Positions 25,140 through 31,483 of a stretch of DNA of 46,765 nucleotides are shown piece by piece. The DNA is from Bacteroidota bacterium (lineage in GTDB: Bacteria; Bacteroidota; Bacteroidia; Cytophagales; Cyclobacteriaceae), in NCBI GenBank assembly GCA_027593175.1, contig JAQCJI010000015.1:1-46765 (forward strand), in the 5' to 3' direction. A program made the position numbers and the translations under genes. Below the pieces are notes generated by a model, which worked only from the letters and a program-made list of their open reading frames with translations, searched no databases and was not told where the DNA came from. Every line of letters starts with the position of its first letter. Position 1 is the first letter of the stretch.

Positions 25140-25165
25140 TAGGTTTGTCGAAGAAAACAAACCTA
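25140..25165. repeat. Inverted repeat just upstream of hutG
   Basis: TAGGTTTGT (25140-25148) and ACAAACCTA (25157-25165) form a perfect 9-bp dyad with an 8-base spacer, ending 10 bases before the hutG ATG. It may be an operator or an mRNA hairpin near the ribosome site. Confidence 0.55.
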
Positions 25166-25175
25166 TTGAGTCCCT

Positions 25176-26132
25176 ATGAACCTACATCAAAATCCTTCTC
25201 CTTCTCACTGGACGGGACGAAAGTCTAGTCTAGTGGAGTACTGGCATCAAGTGATTCGAACCCTTCCTAACTTAGTTTTTGACTCCTCAGCTGTAAAAAA
25301 GGTGGGCATTATAGGTTACGCTGGTGAAGAAGGTGTGCAACGAAATCAGGGTAGGTTGGGTACTAGCGAAGGCCCTGCTGCAATTCGCAAGATGCTGGGT
25401 ACGGTGGCCTATCACCTGCCAGAGAACCTACCCATTGTAGACTACGGTGATATTTTTACCTGGGAGGGAGATATGGAGGCGTCGCATCAAGTGATTACCG
25501 AATTGACCTACCAACTCTTGAAGAGCAGCCATTTCCCAGTTTGGCTGGGGGGAGGTCATGATTTAGCATTTGCCCACGGGAGTGGTGTCATCCAATTCGC
25601 CCAAGAAAATGGCAAGAAATTAGGGATCGTCAACCTAGATGCGCACTTCGACTTGCGCCCATTGGTAGATGGAAAAGGACATTCGGGTTCTCCTTTCTTT
25701 CAGTTGGCAAATACCTATCCTACCGAGTTTCACTACCTCGCTCTCGGTATCCAACGGGCAGTCAATCCCAATTCGCTTTTCCAAGCGGCAGAAAAATTGA
25801 ATACTAAATTCTTGGTGATGGAAGATTTTCGTTTGAAGCATTGGGAATACATTGAGGAGCAAATCTGCTGGTTTTTGGATCAGGTAGATGCGCTTTACCT
25901 CAGCGTGGACCTGGATGGTTTTTCATCCGCCTTTGCCCCTGGTGTCTCCGCTCCCTCGCCTATGGGATTTGATCCCGAAGTGGCTTTTAAAGTCTTTGAC
26001 TTACTGGGAAAAAGTAAAAAATTGATCTCCCTAGATATCGTGGAACTCAATCCTACCTACGACCAAGACTATGCCACTTCGCGGCTCGCTGCCCGCTGTG
26101 TCGAGTATATTTTAAGAAAGAATTTTGTTTGA
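25176..26132 (+). CDS. hutG: Formimidoylglutamase HutG (arginase family)
   Basis: Mn-dependent ureohydrolase that cleaves N-formimino-L-glutamate to glutamate and formamide, the last step of this hut branch. The 318-residue arginase-fold protein has all metal ligands: H128 in GGGHDL, D155/H157/D159 in NLDAHFDLR, and D245/D247 in SVDLDGFS. Agmatinase or another ureohydrolase is possible by fold alone, but the position behind hutH-I-U and the QRNQGRLGTSEGP segment favour HutG. ATG at 25176, 92 bases after hutU. A strong terminator shared with convergent menB follows. Confidence 0.94.
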   Translation: MNLHQNPSPSHWTGRKSSLVEYWHQVIRTLPNLVFDSSAVKKVGIIGYAGEEGVQRNQGRLGTSEGPAAIRKMLGTVAYHLPENLPIVDYGDIFTWEGDMEASHQVITELTYQLLKSSHFPVWLGGGHDLAFAHGSGVIQFAQENGKKLGIVNLDAHFDLRPLVDGKGHSGSPFFQLANTYPTEFHYLALGIQRAVNPNSLFQAAEKLNTKFLVMEDFRLKHWEYIEEQICWFLDQVDALYLSVDLDGFSSAFAPGVSAPSPMGFDPEVAFKVFDLLGKSKKLISLDIVELNPTYDQDYATSRLAARCVEYILRKNFV

Positions 26133-26164
26133 GGGATTGCTGATAAAGGATGCAAATACGACGA

Positions 26165-26206
26165 TAAAAAAAGAGCCTAAAGCGATTGCTTTAGGCTCTT
26201 TTTTAC
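26165..26206. terminator. Bidirectional terminator between hutG and menB
   Basis: AAGAGCCTAAAGC (26171-26183) pairs perfectly with GCTTTAGGCTCTT (26188-26200), loop GATT. An A-run lies before and a T-run after, so it can end transcripts from both convergent genes. Confidence 0.95.
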
Positions 26207-26215
26207 TTACTTAAA

Positions 26216-27052
26216 TTAAGGTATCCATTTAATTTTTTTGAAATTAGGCTTTCTCTTTTCAAGAAATGCATTACGCCCTTCTTGGGCTTCTTCGGTCATG
26301 TAAGCGAGGCGAGTAGCCTCTCCTGCAAAGACCTGTTGGCCTACCATTCCGTCATCGGTCAGGTTCATCGCAAACTTGAGCATCTTGATGGAGGTGGGCG
26401 ATTTGGAAAGGATTTCTTGCGCCCATTCGTAGGCAGTTTCTTCCAACTGTGCGTGTGGAATTACGGCATTGACCATACCCATATCGAAGGCTTCCTGAGC
26501 CGAATAATTCCTTCCTAAGAAGAAAATTTCACGAGCTTTTTTCTGACCTACCATTTTGGCTAAGTAGGCAGAACCGTAGCCCCCATCAAAGCTGGTAACA
26601 TCTGCATCGGTTTGCTTGAATATCGCATGCTCGGCACTGGCGAGCGTGAGGTCACAAACTACATGAAGGCTATGCCCTCCTCCTACAGCCCAGCCGGGAA
26701 CCACAGCGATGACCACCTTTGGCATAAAGCGAATCAGACGCTGCACTTCAAGGATGTTGAGCCGATGGTAGCCGTCATCTCCCACATAGCCCTGGTGGCC
26801 TCTGGCGCGCTGATCTCCGCCCGAACAAAAGGCCCATTTCCCATCTTTGGAAGATGGTCCCTCTCCAGAAAGTAAAATCACCCCAATGGAGGTATCTTCC
26901 TGTGCATCCTGAAAGGCATCGTAGAGTTCAGCGGTAGTTTTAGGACGAAAGGCATTGCGTACCTCGGGACGGTTAAATGCAATACGCGCGACGCCATTGC
27001 ACTTTTTATAGGTGATGTCTTCGTATTGCTTGGCCGTAATCCAGTTGATCAT
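26216..27052 (-). CDS. menB: 1,4-dihydroxy-2-naphthoyl-CoA synthase MenB
   Basis: Crotonase-family enzyme that closes the second ring: o-succinylbenzoyl-CoA to DHNA-CoA. The 278-residue protein has NRPEVRNAFRPKT, the oxyanion-hole segment FCSGGDQRARG, WAVGGGHSLHVVCDLTLAS, and the MenB-specific TDADVTSFDGGYGSAYLAKMVGQKKAREIFFLGR. The C-terminus is the usual FLEKRKPNFKKI tail. ATG at 27052. It is transcribed against the hut cluster, away from menI-F-D, and divergent from menE across 96 bases. It shares the terminator at 26165-26206 with hutG. Confidence 0.97.
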   Translation of the reverse strand: MINWITAKQYEDITYKKCNGVARIAFNRPEVRNAFRPKTTAELYDAFQDAQEDTSIGVILLSGEGPSSKDGKWAFCSGGDQRARGHQGYVGDDGYHRLNILEVQRLIRFMPKVVIAVVPGWAVGGGHSLHVVCDLTLASAEHAIFKQTDADVTSFDGGYGSAYLAKMVGQKKAREIFFLGRNYSAQEAFDMGMVNAVIPHAQLEETAYEWAQEILSKSPTSIKMLKFAMNLTDDGMVGQQVFAGEATRLAYMTEEAQEGRNAFLEKRKPNFKKIKWIP

Positions 27053-27148
27053 GATCGTTTGATTTAAAAATCACATTTTTGTGCAAGATAACCGAAGCGT
27101 TCGAAATTTGTTAGTTCTACGATTCCCTTTTGCTATTCCAATCCGAGT

Positions 27149-28213
27149 ATGTTTCAACTTCGCTACCAGTCGAATATTTTAAGCAGAACCCAAACAGCCT
27201 TTCCCAACCTGGAAGAGCTGCCTGATTTTGCGCAGGAAGCCTTTATGTTCTGCAAGGACTGGCTAGCCGGAAAGGATAAATTTCTACAGGCTACCTCTGG
27301 TTCCACCGGAACCTCAAAAATTCAGGAAATCACCCGACAACAGATGGAAGCCAGTGCCAAGGCTACTGGAGCCTTTTTTGGCGCAAATCCCGAGTTTAAG
27401 TTAGGCTGCTGCCTCAACCCTGCCTATATCGCAGGTAAGATGATGTTGGTGCGGGCAATAGTTTGGAACTGCGAAATCAGGCTGGTGGAGCCTAGTGCAG
27501 ATCCTTTAACAACGGAGGAAACTTCTTTCGATATGGTGGCCATGGTGCCCTTGCAGGTAGAAAAAAGCCTTTCCTCACTTTCTAGCCTTGGAAAGCTTAA
27601 GTCAATAAAAGTCGTACTGATTGGTGGCGCTCCCCTCTCCGATTCCTTGCAGTTGGCACTGAGTAGGGAGCGCATTGCGGCTTGGCAGACCTTTGGCATG
27701 ACGGAAACTCTTTCTCACTTTGCTTTGGCTAAGATTGGCGAAGGGGAATTAGTATATCGCTGCCTACCCGATGTGCAAATTGGACTGACTGAGGAAGGAA
27801 CGCTGTGGGTACAATCCCCCATGAGTGGGGAAAAGAAATTAGATACTAAAGATAAAATTGAACTTAGGTCAAAAAATTCATTTATTTGGCTAGGCAGAGC
27901 AGATTTTATGGTTAATTCTGGAGGATTCAAACTTTTCCCTGAACAACTAGAGAAAAAAATCAGTTTGTGGATGGAGGAAAACTACCCCCATATTCCCTAT
28001 TTCTTTTTTGGAGAGGTAGAGGACCGGCTAGGCGAGCGATTGGTGCTCTATGTCGAAGGTGAGCAATCCGATGTGAATCTAGAGATGCTGGAAGGTGAGC
28101 TGAAAAAACTTTTGGGGAAGTTTGAAGTTCCAAAAGAGATTTACCTTCTTCCCCGTTTTGCATATACGCCAAATGGGAAGATCAACAGACCGGTAACTGC
28201 TAAAAGAATATGA
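27149..28213 (+). CDS. menE: o-Succinylbenzoate-CoA ligase MenE (short form)
   Basis: Acyl-adenylate enzyme that activates OSB to OSB-CoA. At 354 residues it is about 100 shorter than E. coli MenE, matching a compact Bacteroidota form (recalled). Seen are the phosphate loop ATSGSTGTSK, WQTFGMTETLSHFA, the hinge region WLGRADFMVNSGGFKLFPE, and the C-terminal Lys in TPNGKINRPVT. Substrate assignment relies on divergence from menB; by fold alone another short acid-CoA ligase is possible. Its TGA overlaps the next gene's ATG by four bases (ATGA at 28210-28213). Confidence 0.87.
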   Translation: MFQLRYQSNILSRTQTAFPNLEELPDFAQEAFMFCKDWLAGKDKFLQATSGSTGTSKIQEITRQQMEASAKATGAFFGANPEFKLGCCLNPAYIAGKMMLVRAIVWNCEIRLVEPSADPLTTEETSFDMVAMVPLQVEKSLSSLSSLGKLKSIKVVLIGGAPLSDSLQLALSRERIAAWQTFGMTETLSHFALAKIGEGELVYRCLPDVQIGLTEEGTLWVQSPMSGEKKLDTKDKIELRSKNSFIWLGRADFMVNSGGFKLFPEQLEKKISLWMEENYPHIPYFFFGEVEDRLGERLVLYVEGEQSDVNLEMLEGELKKLLGKFEVPKEIYLLPRFAYTPNGKINRPVTAKRI

Positions 28214-28635
28214 AAACCCTTCTTCTATTAATTACTTTTATTTTTAGCAGCACGCTATCCGCACAGACGAATAGTTCCATCCAAGTTTATATCCAGGGGG
28301 CAAGCAGCGATAAGGGGATGATTCGAGTCTTACTTTTTACAAGTTCAGCCGGGTTTCCAGATCAAATAAGCCGAGCAGTAAATAGTTTTTCAATGCCCTC
28401 AAAAAATAAAGAGGTGGCCTTTACGATCAATGACTTGGCTCCAGGGACTTATGCGCTTGCGGTCATCCACGATCAAGACAGTAATGGAAAATTAAGTAGC
28501 AATGCCGTAGGCTATCCCATCGAAAAGTTTGGATTTTCAAACAATCCAAAAGTCTATTTCAGCCCTCCCTCCTTCGAAAAAGCTTCTTTTGTTTTAGGTA
28601 AAACGCCAATCAAAGTCAATATTATCCTACGCTAG
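28210..28635 (+). CDS. DUF2141 family secreted protein
   Basis: A 141-residue protein with a signal peptide (MKTLLLLITFIFSSTLSAQ) and one DUF2141 domain of Ig-like beta strands. Family hallmarks are KGMIRVLLFTS, NDLAPGTYALAVIHDQDSNGKL and PIEKFGFSNNP. Function unknown; periplasmic or secreted. It is translationally coupled to menE. Its stop overlaps the convergent oxygenase gene by four bases, which suggests a tightly packed region rather than a functional link. Confidence 0.88.
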   Translation: MKTLLLLITFIFSSTLSAQTNSSIQVYIQGASSDKGMIRVLLFTSSAGFPDQISRAVNSFSMPSKNKEVAFTINDLAPGTYALAVIHDQDSNGKLSSNAVGYPIEKFGFSNNPKVYFSPPSFEKASFVLGKTPIKVNIILR

Positions 28636-29243
28636 TCAATATTACGTAGCCAGCCGGTAATGGACATCCGTTCTTTATGGGTAGGTATGACCTCGTGAGG
28701 AATCTCTTCACTCAAAAATACCACCAGTCGACCACCGATCGGAAGGACATCTTTCAGTCTTTCACTTCCATCCTCTTGCGGGAAATACATGCGGAGTTGG
28801 CCTCCATCTGCTTCCATCCAGGATTCATTGAGGTATAAGATAACCGACACCACGCGGTGGGGTACGGCATGAAACTGGTCCAAGTGTCTCCTGTAAAAGG
28901 ATCCGATGGGGTAACGGGCAAAGTGGCCTTCAAAAGATTTTAGGCCTAAGAAACAGCGGTGATTGAGTACCGTTCGCAGCTGCTCTATTTTTTTCCAAAA
29001 AACTGCCTGTAAAGGACTTAGAGAACTGGAATCCATCCAAAGTACTTCATCACTTCGGATTTCTGCTCGTACCTGCTTCAGATCTCCCTTACCGATGGCA
29101 GCCTTTTTAAATTGACCTTGATCCAACAAATCATTTTGTTCTTTCAGCAGGGCCTTTCTAAACGACTCTTCTATAAAATCATCTACGACCACGTAGGAGT
29201 TTTGGTAAATCTCTTGGCTGATGTAATCGAGTATCTCTTCCAT
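28632..29243 (-). CDS. 2-oxoglutarate/Fe(II)-dependent oxygenase (prolyl-hydroxylase-like)
   Basis: A 203-residue double-stranded beta-helix oxygenase. I start at ATG 29243 (MEEILDYISQEIYQ); the longer open frame up to 29426 reads into unlikely sequence over the divergent gene. The iron triad is H120, D122 (RRHLDQFHAVPHR) and H183 (EEIPHEVIP), with R192 (KERMSITGWL) placed to bind 2-oxoglutarate. The layout fits the 2OG-FeII_Oxy_3 prolyl 4-hydroxylase group. The substrate could be a protein or small molecule. It is divergent from the unknown gene at 29317 across a 73-base gap that could hold both promoters. Confidence 0.87.
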   Translation of the reverse strand: MEEILDYISQEIYQNSYVVVDDFIEESFRKALLKEQNDLLDQGQFKKAAIGKGDLKQVRAEIRSDEVLWMDSSSLSPLQAVFWKKIEQLRTVLNHRCFLGLKSFEGHFARYPIGSFYRRHLDQFHAVPHRVVSVILYLNESWMEADGGQLRMYFPQEDGSERLKDVLPIGGRLVVFLSEEIPHEVIPTHKERMSITGWLRNID

Positions 29244-29293
29244 AGTTATAGACTTGGATAGGCAAAATAACCACTTAAATCCCCAAAAAACCA

Positions 29294-29301
29294 TACTTTT
29301 G
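29294..29301 (+). promoter_or_regulatory. Bacteroidota -7 element upstream of the 29317 gene
   Basis: TACTTTTG is an exact TAnnTTTG match, 15 bases before the ATG. This would give a very short leader. No TTTG -33 is obvious. Confidence 0.38.
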
Positions 29302-29316
29302 TGAAAAGCTACACCA

Positions 29317-30075
29317 ATGAGTTTACATCCCACAACCACAGGACTTGCGTTGGAATACGATTCAGGAATTCTCCCTCCACCGTACAGCCATGTATTTCGG
29401 CTTACCTTGGATTGGTCCAAGGGCAACTTGAGTGCCCAACTTGATTTGCATTACACTGATCGGGAGGAGCTCACGGAAGAAGAAATTTTTGAAGAGGGCT
29501 TCAGTTTGGAGGATGACTACCGATTTAGGGGCAGTTTGCCATCGGTATGGATTGCTCCGTTAGGGCAACTCCTGCAGGCTAGCCGATGGACCAAAAAAGG
29601 GATAGATGAAGGTGGAATTACCTTGACGCCCATGGAAGGGACAAAAAGCGAAGGGCTAAAAATTCCTTCAAACCAGGAAGAATGGCAGTTGATGGCGCAG
29701 GACCTGATACAGGCTATTTACGAGCTGGAAAAAAAAGAAGCTCCCCTCACCGTACATTACAGAAAAGTGGAGCGAGAGCAAATCAGCGAACTGAGTTTGA
29801 CCATCCATTTCTCGAACAGGGAGGCTGTAATTGTTCAATCTGAGGTTTCTAAGAACATTCTGTGGGAAGAAGCCATAGCCCTGTTGAAGGTCGTATTTAT
29901 GCCCGATTACCGCTACGAACAGGCCAAAGACAGCCCTGGAAACAAAAGAGGCGCCTACCTCGAATGTGGAGATGGCTTTTGGCACGAGCTAGGCAAAGGA
30001 GTAGTCAACAGCCATGCCTCTGTAGATGCAGTGGGCAAAATCAAGGCCGGCTTTGATCGCTTGCTTGAAGTGTAG
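29317..30075 (+). CDS. Conserved hypothetical protein (252 aa)
   Basis: I do not recognise a domain. The protein is acidic and soluble, with no signal peptide or membrane helix. It has a beta-rich N-terminal part (HVFRLTLDWSKGNLSAQLDLHYTDRE), an acidic stretch EELTEEEIFEEGF, a middle helix (EEWQLMAQDLIQAIYELEKKEAPL) and a C-terminal part with GAYLECGDGFWHELGKG. No catalytic signature is visible. ATG at 29317. It is divergent from the 2OG oxygenase; shared regulation is possible but not shown. Composition matches its neighbours, so it is probably native. Confidence 0.68.
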   Translation: MSLHPTTTGLALEYDSGILPPPYSHVFRLTLDWSKGNLSAQLDLHYTDREELTEEEIFEEGFSLEDDYRFRGSLPSVWIAPLGQLLQASRWTKKGIDEGGITLTPMEGTKSEGLKIPSNQEEWQLMAQDLIQAIYELEKKEAPLTVHYRKVEREQISELSLTIHFSNREAVIVQSEVSKNILWEEAIALLKVVFMPDYRYEQAKDSPGNKRGAYLECGDGFWHELGKGVVNSHASVDAVGKIKAGFDRLLEV

Positions 30076-30120
30076 TTAGCCTAGGTAATATCTTTCCTCC
30101 TTGAAAATGTTACCGACTTA

Positions 30121-30894
30121 TCAGCTAGTGATGCGTTTCAAATCCGTATGAATATCCCGAATCATCTCCCCCAAATCTTCCAGATTCAGTGGTTTCTTTT
30201 TATCTCCCGGATTGGGAAAGTCCGTACTGATAAATGCTTTCGCCTCCCAAACCTCCAGTACCTCTTCTGCGCGTACCTCGTAAGGCTTGTAGATATCGTT
30301 ATCAGAAACTAAAAATAGCTTCCCATTTTCTGCTAAATAGTTAAACACCCGCTTGTAGACTACCCCTTCTGTTTGGGTGACCAAGACGTAAGTTCTCCCG
30401 CTTTTTATGTCTTGGAGCTGATCCACATAGGTACCAATGACAATAGTCCCTGAAATTAAAGGCAGCATGGAGTCACCTGCCAATTCAAAGGCTCGGTAGG
30501 TCGCTTGTCGAGAAAGGTTAGGTAAATGAAACTGAGGGAGCGTCTCCATAAACTCAGGATCAGCAAAGCCATTGAGGTAGCCTGCTGAAGCCTTCTGACC
30601 CACCCAGGTTATGTTCTCCCGATCCGAATTGTCGGTTGCGATGGTCAGCACCTGCAGGTTTCGAGGTTGAAGTGCCATCCGACCTCTGGATTCGATGTCG
30701 TGGGACAGCAATTCCTCCACCCCTACTCCTAGCAAATTGCAAAGAATGAGCAAGGTGGAAAGTTTGGGTTCAGAACGACCATCTTCGTAAGCAGAAATCA
30801 TGGTGCGCTGCACATCTAATTGCTCGGCAAGTTCGGTTTGGGTCAGGTTCTTCTGCTTTCTTAAAAAGCGAAGGTTTGCTGCTAGATAGCTCAT
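30121..30894 (-). CDS. XRE-family regulator with S24 (LexA/CI-like) domain
   Basis: A 257-residue two-domain repressor. Residues ~5-60 are an XRE HTH (LTQTELAEQLDVQRTMISAYEDGRSEPKL). Residues ~95-215 are an S24 domain with S142 in ELAGDSMLPL and K181 in VVYKRV in the places of the LexA Ser-Lys dyad. An Ala104-Gly105 bond in KASAGYLNGF lies where LexA/CI self-cleave. Many Bacteroidota members of this type may not self-cleave, so SOS-like control is only inferred. Its ATG overlaps the stop of the upstream 85-residue gene (ATGA at 30891-30894). Two TGTT-N9-AACA dyads lie before that gene, suggesting autoregulation. Confidence 0.9.
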   Translation of the reverse strand: MSYLAANLRFLRKQKNLTQTELAEQLDVQRTMISAYEDGRSEPKLSTLLILCNLLGVGVEELLSHDIESRGRMALQPRNLQVLTIATDNSDRENITWVGQKASAGYLNGFADPEFMETLPQFHLPNLSRQATYRAFELAGDSMLPLISGTIVIGTYVDQLQDIKSGRTYVLVTQTEGVVYKRVFNYLAENGKLFLVSDNDIYKPYEVRAEEVLEVWEAKAFISTDFPNPGDKKKPLNLEDLGEMIRDIHTDLKRITS

Positions 30895-31148
30895 GCGGAA
30901 AAAAGGTAAAAATGGTGATCATCTTGACTTGGTGCAATGGAAATAAAAGGATTGGCATGCAACAAGGATTCCCTTCTGCGTGCCAAACGAACCTTGATCT
31001 CTTCTAGGATATCCCCTTTGGACTTAGTTTCATTAATCAACAAGTACCCGTATTGTGGATTCTCCTTGTCCTCAATAAAAAACTTGACCTGGCAATTGCC
31101 TGAATTCAGGGCCTTGGTCGTAATGCGAATGGATGCGGCTTCGTTCAT
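30891..31148 (-). CDS. Small protein of unknown function coupled to the XRE-S24 regulator
   Basis: An 85-residue protein I do not recognise. It has an alternating beta-type N-terminal half (ASIRITTKALNSGNCQVKFFIEDKENPQYGYLLINE), a basic helix (GDILEEIKVRLARRRESLL) and a short aromatic tail (HHFYLFSA). There is no signal peptide. ATG at 31148; its TGA overlaps the regulator's ATG, which implies translational coupling and one transcript. It lies between the operator-like dyads and the regulator, so it would be the first product made when repression is lifted. A cofactor, antirepressor or unrelated partner are all possible. Confidence 0.55.
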   Translation of the reverse strand: MNEAASIRITTKALNSGNCQVKFFIEDKENPQYGYLLINETKSKGDILEEIKVRLARRRESLLHANPFISIAPSQDDHHFYLFSA

Positions 31149-31180
31149 GTGCGTATCGTTTACAGGTGCTAAAGTAGTAA

Positions 31181-31220
31181 TGTTACTTTAATAAACATTA
31201 TTTTGTTATTAAAATAAACA
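31181..31220. promoter_or_regulatory. Tandem operator-like dyads TGTT-N9-AACA
   Basis: TGTTACTTTAATAAACA (31181-31197) and TGTTATTAAAATAAACA (31204-31220) are two 17-bp sites, each TGTT-N9-AACA and matching at 14 of 17 positions, 23 bases start to start. They sit 33-72 bases upstream of the 85-residue gene's ATG, with a possible -7-like TACTTTA on the minus strand nearby. Size and symmetry fit a CI-type dimer site for the XRE-S24 protein. Confidence 0.5.
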
Positions 31221-31401
31221 TATTTTGAGACAGTAATTGTCGGGAAAGAGAAAAATGGGCCTCAAAACAAGAGTGAAAATTCAAAAAAGGGTCGTATTGC
31301 TCGTTAAACAGAAAAATCAACCGCTCAGCCAATACTCGGGAATTCTAAACCTTTTCAATCCTTTCTTTATAATTAAAAGTATAACTTCGTTAAGTCACAC
31401 T

Positions 31402-31433
31402 TTTGTCCACATTATGCTGACGATCTACAATTA
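31402..31433 (+). promoter_or_regulatory. Weak promoter candidate for the beta-barrel receptor gene
   Basis: TTTG at 31402-31405, a 20-base spacer, then TACAATTA at 31426-31433 (four of six fixed positions of TAnnTTTG). The rest of the 31149-31483 gap holds the operator dyads and otherwise nothing recognisable. Confidence 0.25.
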
Positions 31434-31483
31434 GAATTAGCGGATGGCAAGAACTCCAAGAGCACTTCTGTCCCATTCCAACT

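Noticed and set aside
31237-31434. 65-residue plus-strand ORF in the gap before the beta-barrel receptor
   Set aside because: Basic low-complexity sequence with no homologous look and no promoter; probably chance.
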